Shown: positions 17,904 to 28,000, counted from the first letter of the stretch. The stretch: 64,000 nucleotides of DNA from Marinobacter salicampi (GCF_011074795.1 NZ_JAAMPF010000012.1:186001-250000); one strand, 5' to 3'. Numbers and translations are program-made. Notes: generated by a model not told the origin, from the letters alone.

Positions 17904-18797
17904 ATGTTCCAGAGTATGCTTGAAGTCGGCCTCCGCCAGACCATGCAGAGGCTGGTTAGCCCCATGCTCAACGCAAGAATACCCATAGGCCTGCAGCGGG
18001 TCCTCATCAGGCAGGCCTACCGGTCCTCCCGGCCGCCCCGGGGCTGCCGGTTTGAGTCGGCCAGCTACCGCGATGTTCCGGTCAGCCGGGTTAGCCATGA
18101 TGTGCGCGGCACCGGCGCCCTGATCTACTTCCACGGCGGCGGCTATGTTATCGGCTCGGCCTCCACCCACGCCGGTGTGGCCGGCCACCTGGCAAAGGGC
18201 ACCGGGCTTGAGGTCATCGTACCTGACTACCGGCTGGCACCGGAGCACCCATACCCGGCGGCGTTAGAGGACGCCCAGGCGGTGTACCTGGCGTTACTGG
18301 ACGAAGGCTGCTCGCCCACGGATATTGCCCTGGCTGGAGACTCTGCGGGTGGAGGCCTCGCGCTTGCCCTGGCTATGGCGCTGCGGGATGGGGGGCATCC
18401 TATGCCCAGGTCACTTTGCCTATTTTCGCCATGGACCGATCTCACTAATAGCCAGCTCTACCGGCCGGATTGCGAGCCGATCCTTAACAAAGGCTGGATC
18501 GACAAATCTGCAACGCTTTATGCCGGCAGCGAGTCACTGACGTCGCCAGGGGTTTCGCCAGTTTACGGCGACCTTTCAGGGCTACCACCATTGCTGATCC
18601 AGGTGGGCAGTCAGGAAATCCTGCTCAACGACGCCCAGAGATTGGCCGACCGGGCCCAGGCCCATGGCGTGGAGACTGTTCTTGAGATCTACAACGACCT
18701 CTGGCACGTGTTCCAGGTCCATGCCGGTCAGCTCGACCGCGCGACCGATGCGCTTGCCACAGCCTCGGCTCACATCAGAAGAGGGCAAACACCATGA
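17904..18797 (+). CDS. Hormone-sensitive-lipase family alpha/beta hydrolase
   Basis: 297 residues. HGGGYV at 77-82 forms the oxyanion hole, GDSAGG with S148 is the nucleophile elbow, and the acid and histidine lie near the C-terminus (LWHVFQ). This is the HSL family IV esterase pattern. GGGAG lies before the ATG at 17904. Its stop overlaps the next start by four bases (ATGA), so it is translationally coupled to the SDR gene. Such esterase/SDR pairs often act on esters and their alcohols, but the substrate is unknown. Confidence 0.88.
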   Translation: MFQSMLEVGLRQTMQRLVSPMLNARIPIGLQRVLIRQAYRSSRPPRGCRFESASYRDVPVSRVSHDVRGTGALIYFHGGGYVIGSASTHAGVAGHLAKGTGLEVIVPDYRLAPEHPYPAALEDAQAVYLALLDEGCSPTDIALAGDSAGGGLALALAMALRDGGHPMPRSLCLFSPWTDLTNSQLYRPDCEPILNKGWIDKSATLYAGSESLTSPGVSPVYGDLSGLPPLLIQVGSQEILLNDAQRLADRAQAHGVETVLEIYNDLWHVFQVHAGQLDRATDALATASAHIRRGQTP

Positions 18798-19555
18798 ACT
18801 ATATGCTGATCACCGGAGCCGCTTCAGGCATTGGCGCTGCCACAGCCATGCGGTTTGCACAGCAGGGCTGGCGTGTCGGCCTGCTGGACCTCAATGGCCC
18901 TGCCCTTGAGAAGCTGAAAAACCGACTGGAGGGTGATCACTGGAGTGCAGTCTGCGATGTAACGGATGCCGATTCCGTTTGCGAGGCATTCAGGGGTTTT
19001 TCAGAATTCAGTGCCGGCCGGCTCGACCTGCTTCTGAACTCGGCCGGCATTTTACATGTGGGCCAGTTCGAGACCATTACCATGGCCGACCACGCCAATA
19101 TGATCGACATCAACGTCACCGGGCTGATGCGGGTCTGCCACGAGGCCTTCCCGTTACTGAAGGCGACGCCCGATGCCCGGGTGATCAATATGAGCTCAGC
19201 CTCTGCGCTCTACGGTACCCCCCATTTTGCCAGTTACTCGGCCTCAAAGTTTGCGGTCCGGGGCCTCACCGAAGCGCTCAATGTGGAATGGCAGGACCAC
19301 GACATTTTTGTGCAGGACATCATGACCCCCTTCGTCAAAACACCGATGGTCGACCGCCAGACCTTCAAAGCGCCGGTCATCGACCGGCTCGGGGTCAACC
19401 TGAAACCGGACGACCTGGCAAAAGAAATCTGGAAAGCCCATCTTAGCAAGGACGTACATCATCTTGTGGGGTTGCAGTTCAAGTCACTGGTGCTGAGCAA
19501 CAAGCTGTTCCCCAGCGCCGTGACTCGCAGGATCATGACCATACTGAGCCACTAG
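18794..19555 (+). CDS. Short-chain dehydrogenase/reductase
   Basis: 253 residues of the classical SDR fold: cofactor motif TGAASGIG at 7-14, acidic residue after beta-2 (LLDLNG) suggesting NAD(H), NSAG, and the catalytic YSASK. It forms an operon with the upstream esterase by a four-base overlap. The substrate cannot be read from the sequence. Confidence 0.88.
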   Translation: MNYMLITGAASGIGAATAMRFAQQGWRVGLLDLNGPALEKLKNRLEGDHWSAVCDVTDADSVCEAFRGFSEFSAGRLDLLLNSAGILHVGQFETITMADHANMIDINVTGLMRVCHEAFPLLKATPDARVINMSSASALYGTPHFASYSASKFAVRGLTEALNVEWQDHDIFVQDIMTPFVKTPMVDRQTFKAPVIDRLGVNLKPDDLAKEIWKAHLSKDVHHLVGLQFKSLVLSNKLFPSAVTRRIMTILSH

Positions 19556-19576
19556 CGCGGCTTTCTTTGGTAACAG

Positions 19577-19876
19577 CTAGTGCTCCGGCCCGGATCCCGC
19601 CTGGCCCAGGTCCGGCAATGCAATCTCTCCGCTCACCAGGGCTTCCTTGCGGGCCCTGGGCCACTGTTTGACATGCCATTCCAGGCGCGAGGCACAGGCA
19701 CGGTCGCCGGCGGCCATTGAGAAAACCAGGGCCAGCGGCCCTTTGCCCCGTAGGCTCCGGGCACCACGACCGCCTGCTCCCTGATGCTCGCGAAAACGCC
19801 GGTCCACATCCGTCGTAATGCCAGTATAGAGCGCGCCGGCAGCGGTCCTGACAAGGTAGAGGTACCACTGGCTCAT
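19577..19876 (-). CDS. GIY-YIG domain protein (YhbQ/UPF0213-like)
   Basis: 99 residues. The GIY-YIG motif appears as WYLYLVRTAAGALYTGIT with the downstream R and the E of ASRLEWHVK typical of the YhbQ/UPF0213 group, single-domain putative nucleases. The ATG at 19876 overlaps the stop of the EamA gene by four bases, so it is translationally coupled as last gene of the operon that starts with the sensor kinase. Confidence 0.85.
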   Translation of the reverse strand: MSQWYLYLVRTAAGALYTGITTDVDRRFREHQGAGGRGARSLRGKGPLALVFSMAAGDRACASRLEWHVKQWPRARKEALVSGEIALPDLGQAGSGPEH

Positions 19877-20781
19877 CCTCCTGCGGGCTCCGTTATCGGC
19901 TTTGTCCGGCCCAGGTGCTGCTGGGCCCACAAGGCCCCCATGATCAGCACCAGGCCCACATAGGTGGAACCCAGGATCTCCTCGCCAAGAATGAAGTAGA
20001 TAAACACCAGGGACAGAAACGGCGAGATGAAAATGAGGTTGCTGACGCGGGCCGTGTTCTCGGCCTTCTTCATGGCATAGGACCAGAGCACGAAAGCCAC
20101 ACCCATTTCGAAAACGCCCACGTAGATCGCCCCGGCGATGCCCTGGAATGACAGGAAATCAAAGCCATCGGTGAAGCCACAGTAGAGCGCGATCACAGGC
20201 AGGCCGCAGAGGAAATTCAGTAGCAGGCCCACCACCGGGTCCCGGGTATCCCGGGTGGCGATGATCCAGTAGGACGCCCAGACCAGCGTGCTGCCCAGGG
20301 CGAAGGCAACCCCCAGGGGGTCGGAAAACGACAGGGACAGGGGGTCGCCGCGGGTGGCAATCACCACCACGCCACTGTAACAGACCAGGCCTGCTATCAG
20401 GTCTATGGGCCGTAGCCGCTGCCCGAGGAAGGGGACCGACAGATAAGCCAGAACCAGGGCCCAGGTATAGTTGAGTGGCTGGGCCTCCTGGGCCGGGAGG
20501 CGGTCAAAGGCGCCGAACAGCAGAAAATAGTACAGGCAGGGATTGACCAGCCCCATACCCATGGACTGAACGTACTGTCGTCGGGTCAGCCTGAAAACAA
20601 GATGCCAACGGCCCTGGACCACCAGTACACCCGCCAGCACAAACACGGACGCCAGACAGGCCACCAGCAGAAGCTGGGCTGGTGTCAGCACCTGCAACGA
20701 GAGCTTGAACGCCGTAGCCACGGTGGACCACAGCAGTACGGCCCCAAGCCCGAACAACATCGCCTGGGATTGACGTTTCAC
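19873..20781 (-). CDS. EamA/DMT-family transporter
   Basis: 302 residues with ten membrane helices in two EamA repeats (N-terminal [13 protein letters not shown]-terminal half beginning near 150). DMT transporters export amino acids or metabolites; this substrate is unknown. The start is GTG at 20781, overlapping the response-regulator TGA by four bases, although an ATG seven codons in (20760) is possible. Coupling to the two-component genes suggests a shared stimulus. Confidence 0.88.
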   Translation of the reverse strand: MKRQSQAMLFGLGAVLLWSTVATAFKLSLQVLTPAQLLLVACLASVFVLAGVLVVQGRWHLVFRLTRRQYVQSMGMGLVNPCLYYFLLFGAFDRLPAQEAQPLNYTWALVLAYLSVPFLGQRLRPIDLIAGLVCYSGVVVIATRGDPLSLSFSDPLGVAFALGSTLVWASYWIIATRDTRDPVVGLLLNFLCGLPVIALYCGFTDGFDFLSFQGIAGAIYVGVFEMGVAFVLWSYAMKKAENTARVSNLIFISPFLSLVFIYFILGEEILGSTYVGLVLIMGALWAQQHLGRTKPITEPAGG

Positions 20782-22184
20782 AGGCTCGTACCTTCGTCCA
20801 GGCCATTCCCTGGCCCACGGTCCTCCTCCAACCAGCGATACAGTGTCCGTCGATTGACCCCAAGAATCTGGGCTGCCCGGCGCTTATTGCCCTCAGCGGC
20901 CTGAATCACGTCCCGCACGTAAGCCTGCTGGACCTGTTCCAGGCTCGGCCATTCAGCCAGGTTGCCTTGCGGACGGCCACGAACATTGTCCACTGCACCG
21001 GTCGTGCGCTGGCGTATGCGGGTGGGCAGATGCTCAGGGCGGATCACGTCCCCGTCACAAAAGGTGACGGCTCGCTCAACGGCGCTGGCCAGTTCCCTGA
21101 CATTGCCGGGGAAGGGGTAGTCGGCAAGTATCTGGCTGGCATGTTCACTCAGCCGCATAAAGCCACGGCCATGGCGGGCTGCAGCTTCCGCCAGGAAATT
21201 CACCGCCAGCAGTTCAATATCGTCCCCCCGCTCACGCAACGGCGGCACCACTAGCATCAGAGTCTCGAGCCGGTAGTAGAGGTCTTCCCGGAACCGGCCT
21301 TCTGCCACCGCCTTGAGCAGATCCACATGGGTAGCTGCAATGATACGGACATCCACCGACTCCTCATGATCGGATCCCACCGGCTTCACCTTCTGTTCCT
21401 GCAGTACTCGCAGCAGCTTCGCCTGCAGGGCGATGGGCATCTCGCCGATTTCGTCGAGCAAGAGCGTGCCGCCGACAGCCTCGGCAAACAGGCCTTTGCG
21501 GGCCTGTTTGGCGCCCGTGAACGCCCCGGCCTCATGGCCGAAGAATTCGCTTTCCATGAGCTCTTGCGGAATGCCGGCACAATTGACCGGCAGGAACGGG
21601 CCATCGCGCCGTTCACTCTCCCGGTGAATTGCCCGCGCCACCAGTTCCTTGCCGGTGCCACTCTCACCGGTAACCAGTACCGGCGCGTGGCTCTTGGCAA
21701 TCTGGGTAATCTGCTTTCGCAGACTGGCCATAACATCACTTTCACCCACCAGTTCGTGCCAGGTTGCCTGCTGTTGCTGGGATTTGTAGCGCTCCAGTTC
21801 GTTGATCACCGCGGCATGGGCCAGCAGGCGTCTGACCTTGAGCCTCAGGTGGTCCATGGAGAGCGGTTTGGTGAGAAAATCGTCAGCCCCGGCCTTGAGT
21901 GCGTCGACGGCCTGCCCAACAGTGCCAAAAGCGGTGATGATGATGAACGGGACTTCGTGCCCCTCGGCGCGGAGCCTTTGCAACAACACCATGCCGTCCT
22001 GATCCGGCAGCCGGAGATCAGACACGATGAGGTCGGGCAGATCCTCCCTGGCGCTGGCTGTAGCATCGGCGCAGGTGCCCACTGACTCGACTTGGTAGCC
22101 GTCGGCTTCCAGCTCTTCCCCGAGTAACATGCGCAGGCTGGCGTCATCCTCAACCAGCAGGATCCTGGGTGGCGTGGACGTCAT
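20778..22184 (-). CDS. NtrC-family sigma-54-dependent response regulator
   Basis: 468 residues: receiver domain 1-118 with phospho-acceptor D56 and conserved K107, AAA+ domain from about 145 with Walker A GESGTGKE at 173-180 and the sigma-54-contacting GAFTGA at 220-225, then a Fis-type helix-turn-helix ending at about 458 ([16 protein letters not shown]). All functional motifs are intact, so it should activate sigma-54 promoters when phosphorylated. AAGGAGG lies seven bases before the ATG, which overlaps the kinase stop by four bases. Its targets are not known; one strong sigma-54 promoter match lies at 38590. Confidence 0.95.
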   Translation of the reverse strand: MTSTPPRILLVEDDASLRMLLGEELEADGYQVESVGTCADATASAREDLPDLIVSDLRLPDQDGMVLLQRLRAEGHEVPFIIITAFGTVGQAVDALKAGADDFLTKPLSMDHLRLKVRRLLAHAAVINELERYKSQQQQATWHELVGESDVMASLRKQITQIAKSHAPVLVTGESGTGKELVARAIHRESERRDGPFLPVNCAGIPQELMESEFFGHEAGAFTGAKQARKGLFAEAVGGTLLLDEIGEMPIALQAKLLRVLQEQKVKPVGSDHEESVDVRIIAATHVDLLKAVAEGRFREDLYYRLETLMLVVPPLRERGDDIELLAVNFLAEAAARHGRGFMRLSEHASQILADYPFPGNVRELASAVERAVTFCDGDVIRPEHLPTRIRQRTTGAVDNVRGRPQGNLAEWPSLEQVQQAYVRDVIQAAEGNKRRAAQILGVNRRTLYRWLEEDRGPGNGLDEGTSL

Positions 22185-23689
22185 CTTGCGGCCTCCTTAC
22201 GGTCACTGTGATCTTGATGGGCTCCAGCTGTGGCCCTTGGAAAGATCAGGCTCATCCGACAGCCACCGAGCTCACTCTCTGCCACTTCCAGCCGGCCCTG
22301 GTGTTCCTTGATGACGCTGTTCACCACCGCCAGCCCGAGTCCTGTGCCTTCCCCTGCCGGACGGGTGCTGTAGAAAGGCTCGAAAATCTGCTCGTGCAAC
22401 TCGGGCGCAATGCCGGGGCCGTCATCCTCGACCCTCACTTCCCAGCTGTCGGCATGGGGTATCAGCGAAACCCGGGCACAGAAGCGGGAAGCCTGGCAGG
22501 CATTGCGCGCCACGTTCATGCAGGCGAGGCTCAGCCTGGTTGGCTCGGCCTCTATATTGGCGATACTGGCGACCCCGTGAACCTGGAGACTGGCTCCCTG
22601 GCACTTAGGATCCTCCACCAGCTGTACGAGGGTTTCCCTGAGCACTTTGCCCAGATCGACAGGACGACGGGAGTCCGGCACGTGGCGGAAACAGTCCAGC
22701 AACTGCTCGATGATCCGGGTCATGCGTTCAACCTGGTTATGGATGTCAGCCAGTTGCCGTTGCTGATCGGCGCCGGTAGCAGTTCGCGCCAGAATGCCGG
22801 CCCTGCCCTGGATAACACTCAGAGGCGCACCCAGCTCGTGGGCCACACCGCCGGCAACCCGGCCTATCATGGCAATTTTTTCCTGGTACTCAAGACGCTC
22901 CGCAAGCGCCTGCTCACGCTTCATCCGAGCCACGATCTCACGTTCAGCCACCGCCATCCGCTGAGCCAGGGTCCGAAGACCCTCATGAATGTCCCTGATT
23001 TCCCGGGGTCCCGACGCCGTCGTGGCCAGGGTCCAGCGTCCGGGGGCAAGATTGTCCATCGCCCCCAGCAGGCGGCTGACATGCCGGCCGATCGAGCCGT
23101 AATGGCCCAGTACGACCACGAGCGTGACGATCAGCGAGAGAATGCTCCAGGTCACAATGCCCCAGGTGCGGATCATGGCGATCTGATCCTGAAAATCGCT
23201 GCGCTTGCGGGTAATCTGCAGCAGTCCCTTGATCCGCCCGTCCCGGGCAATCAGTGGCGTGAACTGGGAGAACACATCAACGCCCTCCACCCGCCGGAAG
23301 TCGCCGCCGAGGCGTCCACTGTCGATGACCTCTGCTGCTCTTCGGCTCCGGTTCAGAGTCGCGTTCGTAATGCCCAGGCTGGCTATTTGCCGTCCTTCGC
23401 GGTCATAAACAGAAGCGCCGTACACCCGTCCAATACGGAAAATGGACTTGAGGGTCTCGCTCAGAACGATTTCGTCCTGCTCACTCATGGCCTGGGACAA
23501 TGGTCCGCTGGCGGCGGTAGCCACCAGTTCAAGATCTTCCCGCAAGCGCTCCTCAAGCCGGCTCTCCACTGCAGAAAGACCGATATAGATGGCTGCTCCA
23601 CTCAGAATCATCAGGGGGAGAACAATACTGATCACCAGATTGAGGCGTAAGGAGGCAAACACCGGCCGCGCGAATCTGAGTCGGCTCAT
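22181..23689 (-). CDS. Membrane sensor histidine kinase, partner of the NtrC-type regulator
   Basis: 502 residues. Two membrane helices (about 17-40 and 178-200) enclose a periplasmic sensor region of about 140 residues; HAMP-like linker, H-box [15 protein letters not shown], then an ATPase domain with [10 protein letters not shown] (N box), DDGPGI and GTGLGLAVV. It is translationally coupled to the response regulator, like DctB/DctD or ZraS/ZraR systems. The ligand is unknown. A TRAP-type binding lipoprotein lies nearby at 24509, divergent. Confidence 0.93.
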   Translation of the reverse strand: MSRLRFARPVFASLRLNLVISIVLPLMILSGAAIYIGLSAVESRLEERLREDLELVATAASGPLSQAMSEQDEIVLSETLKSIFRIGRVYGASVYDREGRQIASLGITNATLNRSRRAAEVIDSGRLGGDFRRVEGVDVFSQFTPLIARDGRIKGLLQITRKRSDFQDQIAMIRTWGIVTWSILSLIVTLVVVLGHYGSIGRHVSRLLGAMDNLAPGRWTLATTASGPREIRDIHEGLRTLAQRMAVAEREIVARMKREQALAERLEYQEKIAMIGRVAGGVAHELGAPLSVIQGRAGILARTATGADQQRQLADIHNQVERMTRIIEQLLDCFRHVPDSRRPVDLGKVLRETLVQLVEDPKCQGASLQVHGVASIANIEAEPTRLSLACMNVARNACQASRFCARVSLIPHADSWEVRVEDDGPGIAPELHEQIFEPFYSTRPAGEGTGLGLAVVNSVIKEHQGRLEVAESELGGCRMSLIFPRATAGAHQDHSDRKEAAR

Positions 23690-23690
23690 A

Positions 23691-23718
23691 CTGTGGTTCC
23701 TAAACTGTGGTTCCTAAA
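23691..23718. repeat. 14-base tandem duplication upstream of the sensor kinase gene
   Basis: CTGTGGTTCCTAAA is present twice in direct tandem (23691-23704, 23705-23718), immediately upstream of the kinase start codon at 23689. It displaces the ribosome-binding area and looks like a recent slippage duplication. Confidence 0.7.
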
Positions 23719-23773
23719 ATCAGGCGTTCCCGATAGCAGTGATTCAGAAAAAATGTCCCACATTATTGCCCCA

Positions 23774-23790
23774 TGTGGCATATCGCCACA
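23774..23790. promoter_or_regulatory. Inverted repeat TGTGGC-N5-GCCACA
   Basis: Perfect six-base arms around ATATC, midway between the divergent kinase and DUF4168 genes. It could be a dimeric regulator site; no consensus is recognised. Confidence 0.35.
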
Positions 23791-23977
23791 ACAGACGTTA
23801 ACGGACCGACATCTTCAAAAACCCATAACTAATTGTTTTATCACTTTTTAAATTATTATGAACCGTAAAAATGCCGGTTGGCATGGAGGTTGTATATTGT
23901 CCCAGTGCGCATTAACCCACGGTCGTCGCATCTTCTGAAAAGATGCTTTGAGACCAGTCAACAAAGAGGACCTATTC

Positions 23978-24355
23978 ATGAAAACACTTCTAGCCTCCGT
24001 TACCGTGAGCCTTGCAATGCTTGCCAGTGCACCGGCAATTGCGCAACAAACCCAGGGTTCCCAGCAGACCCAAGGCAATCAACAGACCCAGGGCGCCCAG
24101 GCCAACTATGATGACAAAGAACTGAAGCAGTTCATTGATGCCCAGGAAGACATCAACGAAATTCGCGAAGAATATATGGGCAAGATCGAGAGCACAGACT
24201 CCCAGGAAAAGGCCCAGTCGCTGCAGATGGAAGCCAATGAAGAGATGGCGTCTGCAATTGACGACGCCGGCCTGGACATCCCCACTTACAATGCGATTGC
24301 CACCGCTTACAACAGCCAGCCTGAAGTGCGCAACCGTATCGATTCGATGATGTAA
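23978..24355 (+). CDS. Secreted DUF4168 protein with QQTQG repeats
   Basis: 125 residues: signal peptide ending AIAQ, a short repeat region with three copies of QQTQG[SNA], and a C-terminal DUF4168 domain (DDKELKQFIDAQEDINEIREEY, PTYNAIATAYNSQPEVRNRID). The function of DUF4168 is unknown; members are small periplasmic proteins. AGAGGA precedes the ATG at 23978. A clean terminator follows 20 bases after the stop, so it is a single-gene unit. Confidence 0.85.
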   Translation: MKTLLASVTVSLAMLASAPAIAQQTQGSQQTQGNQQTQGAQANYDDKELKQFIDAQEDINEIREEYMGKIESTDSQEKAQSLQMEANEEMASAIDDAGLDIPTYNAIATAYNSQPEVRNRIDSMM

Positions 24356-24374
24356 AATATCCAAGGCTGTCACG

Positions 24375-24399
24375 AACCCCGCATACGCGGGGTTTTTTT
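24375..24399 (+). terminator. Rho-independent terminator after the DUF4168 gene
   Basis: Eight-base-pair stem AACCCCGC/GCGGGGTT with loop ATAC, followed by a run of seven T residues starting at 24393. Confidence 0.92.
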
Positions 24400-24508
24400 G
24401 CCCCGAAAAGGCTGACAGCGCCACCGAAGCGGCCTATCAGATACTGTGTTATCGTTTGAATGTGCGAAAAGCAAAGGAAGAAACATAAAACAAAAAGGAG
24501 ATTTGCAC

Positions 24509-25633
24509 ATGCCAACACTCAAGCGCTGGCTGGGAAGCCTTGCGATTTCGGCCGTGTTCGTCCTTGCCGGCTGCTCTGAGGGCACTGAAAGCGAAACTCA
24601 GGCTCAGAATGTAACCTCCTCCCATTCCCAGACAAACACCAGCTCCGAGCCCGCAAGTCGGGACGAACCCGTAACCTGGCGCTTTGGCCTGGAGGAAATC
24701 ACGGGCAGTGTTCAGGACGCCTACGCGGAAGAGTTCAAGAAGCGGATCGAAAAAAGCTCTGACGGAACTATACGGGTTGAAATATATCCCTACGGCACTC
24801 TTGGGACCTCATCCAAACTGACCGAGATTGTACGTGAAGCAAACGTGGAACTGGCTTTCGCTTCGCCAGGCCACCTGGCGAAAGTGATCCCGGAAGTTGG
24901 CATTTTCACGCTCCACTTCGTGTTATCAGACGACAACTCGATCAACAAGCAGGTACTGGCCAGTGACGAACTCCATGACTTGCTGAGCGAGCCCTACGGC
25001 GAAAAGGGCCTTAAACTGCTGGGCATCATACCCGAGGGCGAGATGGTGTGGACTGCCAATAAGCCTCTTGAAACTCTCGAGGATTTTCGCGACTTCAAGA
25101 TGCGGACCATGACCTCTCCCATCGTCGCCCAGGCCTATGAGGCCTACGGTGCGCACCCGGCCCAGATGCCCTACTCCGAAGTCTACAGCGGCCTGCAGCT
25201 CAAGCAGATCGATGGCCAGGTCAACCCGGTTTTCGCCATAGAAGAGATGAGCTTCCACGAAGTACAGGATGTGATGACCATGGCCCGGCATGCGCAATTC
25301 ATATCCACGGTCATTAGCAATAAAACCTGGTACGACAGTTTGCCCGACCAACAGAAACAGTGGCTCAACGATGTCCGTGAACGCATGGTGGATTTCATTT
25401 ACGAAAAGCAGGCCGAGTACAACGACCAGAGGCTTGAGCAAATCAAAAACGAAACGGATACCGAAATTGTACACTTGAGCGATGCCCAGCGGGAACCCTT
25501 TCGCGAAGCCAGTATGGGCGTCCGTGAGATCTACATCGAGAACACTGGCGAGCGGGGCAGGCAGTTACTGGACTTCATAACCCGACGCATAGACGAGTTG
25601 GGGTCAGGGGAGCAGAACACCTCCGAAGAATAG
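24509..25633 (+). CDS. Orphan TRAP-type (DctP family) substrate-binding lipoprotein
   Basis: 374 residues. Lipoprotein signal ends LAGC (Cys22), followed by a Ser/Thr/Gln-rich linker to about residue 53, then a full DctP domain: TWRFGLEEITGSVQDAYAEEFKKRIE, the central MRTMTSPIVAQAYEAYGAHPAQMPYSEVYSGLQLKQIDGQVNP segment in pieces around 215-260, and the C-terminal helices. The arginine of KMRTM is the usual carboxylate ligand, so an organic acid is a likely ligand. No DctQ or DctM membrane genes are adjacent. AAGGAG lies before the ATG at 24509. It may serve a distant transporter or act as a sensor. Confidence 0.88.
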   Translation: MPTLKRWLGSLAISAVFVLAGCSEGTESETQAQNVTSSHSQTNTSSEPASRDEPVTWRFGLEEITGSVQDAYAEEFKKRIEKSSDGTIRVEIYPYGTLGTSSKLTEIVREANVELAFASPGHLAKVIPEVGIFTLHFVLSDDNSINKQVLASDELHDLLSEPYGEKGLKLLGIIPEGEMVWTANKPLETLEDFRDFKMRTMTSPIVAQAYEAYGAHPAQMPYSEVYSGLQLKQIDGQVNPVFAIEEMSFHEVQDVMTMARHAQFISTVISNKTWYDSLPDQQKQWLNDVRERMVDFIYEKQAEYNDQRLEQIKNETDTEIVHLSDAQREPFREASMGVREIYIENTGERGRQLLDFITRRIDELGSGEQNTSEE

Positions 25634-25640
25634 CTTGAAC

Positions 25641-25677
25641 AAGGCCCGGGGCAGTGCCCCCTGAGGGCGCGGGCTTT
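25641..25677 (+). terminator. Probable terminator between the DctP and rlmJ genes
   Basis: An imperfect outer stem AAGGCCCG/CGGGCTT encloses a small GGGC-AGT-GCCC hairpin and ends in TTT. It lies between the two convergent genes. Confidence 0.45.
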
Positions 25678-25680
25678 CCG

Positions 25681-26523
25681 TTACTGCTCCGGCACCAGCC
25701 AGGCGAGGCGGTGGTCCGCAGCCAGGAACCGGTCTTCGCCGGCTTCGGCCAGCATGGCGTCGAGGCGTTCCTGCAGTCCCCAAGGCGGATTGACTACCAG
25801 CATGCCACTGCCGAGCATGCCACGGGCCGAAACTTTATGAAGTAGCAGCTCGCTTTGCAGGACTTTCTGCACCGGGCTGGCCAGCACAATATCAAGCAGC
25901 TCCCGGTGGGGGCGGTCCGGCAGTATGGGGTACCAGATAAGGTAGACCCCGTGGCGACATTTGCGCCAAGCCTTTACCAGAGTCTCTCCTACCTCACGGT
26001 AGTCCTTGCGGATCTCATAAGAGGGGTCGATCAGCCCCAGCAATCGAGGAGTCCTTGGTGGCAGATTGCGCAGCAAGCCACGTAGCCCGTCTTCTTTTCT
26101 TACCTGCAACCCGTGCTGATCCGCCCAGGTAGCCAGTCGTGAATTCTCGTTCGGGTGCAGCTCGAACCCTGTCATCGCATCAGCCGGGCCTGTGAGACAA
26201 CTCATCCAGGCCGGCGACCCCGGATAGAACCTGAGGTCTGTCGTGCCCGGGTTCAGGGCCTCGACGCAGGACCAGAAGCCAGGCCAATCCGCTGCCCGAA
26301 GGTGCTTCCTGTGGGGCCATAAGGCCTGGACGCCTCCCCTGGCCTCGCCGGTTTTAAGGGCCTGGGGACTGCTCAGGTCATACAGGGCGCTTCCGGCGTG
26401 GGTATCAAAACAGCTGATGGGGCTGGCCTTGGCTTTCATCAGTTTCAAGGCAAGATACAGGGCGGCGTGCTTCTGGACGTCGGCAAAGTTCCCGGCGTGG
26501 AAGGCATGGAGATAGCTGAGCAT
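25681..26523 (-). CDS. rlmJ: 23S rRNA (adenine-2030-N6)-methyltransferase RlmJ
   Basis: 280 residues matching E. coli RlmJ in length and motifs: N-terminal MLSYLHAFHAGNFADVQKH, SAM-binding FDTHAGSALYDL, and the catalytic motif as DPSYE (residues near 165) in place of the more usual DPPYE. It methylates A2030 of 23S rRNA. It stands alone, divergent from the MFS gene by about 160 bases. Confidence 0.93.
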   Translation of the reverse strand: MLSYLHAFHAGNFADVQKHAALYLALKLMKAKASPISCFDTHAGSALYDLSSPQALKTGEARGGVQALWPHRKHLRAADWPGFWSCVEALNPGTTDLRFYPGSPAWMSCLTGPADAMTGFELHPNENSRLATWADQHGLQVRKEDGLRGLLRNLPPRTPRLLGLIDPSYEIRKDYREVGETLVKAWRKCRHGVYLIWYPILPDRPHRELLDIVLASPVQKVLQSELLLHKVSARGMLGSGMLVVNPPWGLQERLDAMLAEAGEDRFLAADHRLAWLVPEQ

Positions 26524-26683
26524 GAGAAGAAATGTCCTGGAACCAAAAATCTGACGCCATTAGGCCGCAGCTTGGTGCATTCAGCAACCCTTGCCTGTGC
26601 CATGGCAAACGAACTGCCGGGGTCTTGAACCCACTTACGGCTATCAACATACTTATGAGCCAGTTCAACCAGCGGAGATCGTC

Positions 26684-28000
26684 GTGTCCCAGGCTAACCG
26701 TGACACAGCAGACAGACTGTACGCTCTGATTGCCAATGAAGAGGACGCAAGAGCCTGCACTGACATCTCGGATGATGCCTGCCGGGAGGTGCCTCGCAAT
26801 TTCTTCCTGATCCTGGCGAGCCTGGTACTGACCAAGCTGGGGGACCTGCTGATCAGCCCGAAAACCGTACTTGCATGGCTGCTCGGCGCGGTTGGGGCAC
26901 CAGCCCTGGTGGCCTGGCTGGTGCCTATTCGGGAATCCGGTTCGCTCATTCCCCAGATGATTATCGGCGCATGGGTAAGACGCAAGCCGGTTCGCAAGTG
27001 GTTCTGGGTGCTGGGCAGCCTGGGGCAGGCAGGCAGCGTCATGGCGATGGCTGCCAGCGTCTGGTTCCTCGACGGCTACAACGCCGGGGCTGGGGTAATA
27101 GCCGCCCTGGTGTGCTTTTCCCTGGCCCGGGGGTTCTGCTCTATTGCGATGAAGGATGTTCAGGGCAAATGTGTTCCCAAGGCGCGCCGGGGCCGCTTGT
27201 CCGGTCTGGCTTCAACCATTGGCGGGTCCGCCACCGTAGCGCTCACCCTGTTGCTGTTCTGGGACCGGGGCGACCCGTCACTGGTGTTCTATGTCATTTT
27301 GCTACTGCTGGCATCCAGCCTCTGGCTGGTAGCTGGCGGCCTCTTTGCTGGCGTGGAAGAAGAGGCCGGGGAAACAGGGGGCGGAGGCAACGCCCTGAAA
27401 AAAGCATTCAGCAGCCTGACCTTGCTGAGGGATGACCCGCCGTTCCGGCAGTTCGTCATCACCCGCGCCCTATTGCTGTGCTCTGCCCTGGCCGCCCCCT
27501 ACTTCGTGCTGCTCGCACAGCAACAAAACGAATCGGGCATGCTACTCGGGGCTTTTCTGCTCGCTAGCAGCCTGGCCAGTTCCCTGAGTGCAAGTGTCTG
27601 GGGCTGGATGGCCGACCGGTCAAGCCGGCAGGTCATGATCCGCGGTGCCGCCATTGCAAGCGGTATCTGTCTGATTGTCGGGACCCTTGCGGTGTTTTCG
27701 GATAACAGCACCTTATCAGCCTGGCTATACCCGTTGGCCTTCTTCATCCTGAGCATCGCCCATGCCGGCGTTCGCCTGGGCCGTAAAACCTATCTTGTCG
27801 ATATGGCTGGTGGTAACAAACGGACTGACTACACCGCAGTCAGCAATACCGTGATCGGCGTCCTGCTGCTTGTGGCGGGGGGCCTGAGCGCTCTGGCCTC
27901 ACTGGTTTCCAACGCCGCCGTCATCATCCTTCTGGGACTGATGGGCCTGGTCGGAACCCTCAGCGCATTGCGCTTGAGGGAAGTGGAACAGGAGTATTAA
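26684..28000 (+). CDS. MFS transporter
   Basis: 438 residues, about twelve membrane helices after a 40-residue cytoplasmic N-terminus, with an MFS-like loop (GWMADRSSRQVMIRG) in the second half. It resembles membrane proteins annotated as MFS transporters of unknown substrate. The start is probably GTG at 26684, with GGAG eight bases upstream; upstream codons from 26591 lack support. It stands alone. Confidence 0.8.
   Translation: MSQANRDTADRLYALIANEEDARACTDISDDACREVPRNFFLILASLVLTKLGDLLISPKTVLAWLLGAVGAPALVAWLVPIRESGSLIPQMIIGAWVRRKPVRKWFWVLGSLGQAGSVMAMAASVWFLDGYNAGAGVIAALVCFSLARGFCSIAMKDVQGKCVPKARRGRLSGLASTIGGSATVALTLLLFWDRGDPSLVFYVILLLLASSLWLVAGGLFAGVEEEAGETGGGGNALKKAFSSLTLLRDDPPFRQFVITRALLLCSALAAPYFVLLAQQQNESGMLLGAFLLASSLASSLSASVWGWMADRSSRQVMIRGAAIASGICLIVGTLAVFSDNSTLSAWLYPLAFFILSIAHAGVRLGRKTYLVDMAGGNKRTDYTAVSNTVIGVLLLVAGGLSALASLVSNAAVIILLGLMGLVGTLSALRLREVEQEY

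Noticed and set aside
22169..23650. A 493-codon open frame on the plus strand, antisense to the sensor kinase
   Set aside because: It mirrors the codon periodicity of a clearly functional kinase; high GC at third positions opens the opposite strand. It has no domain, signal or ribosome site.
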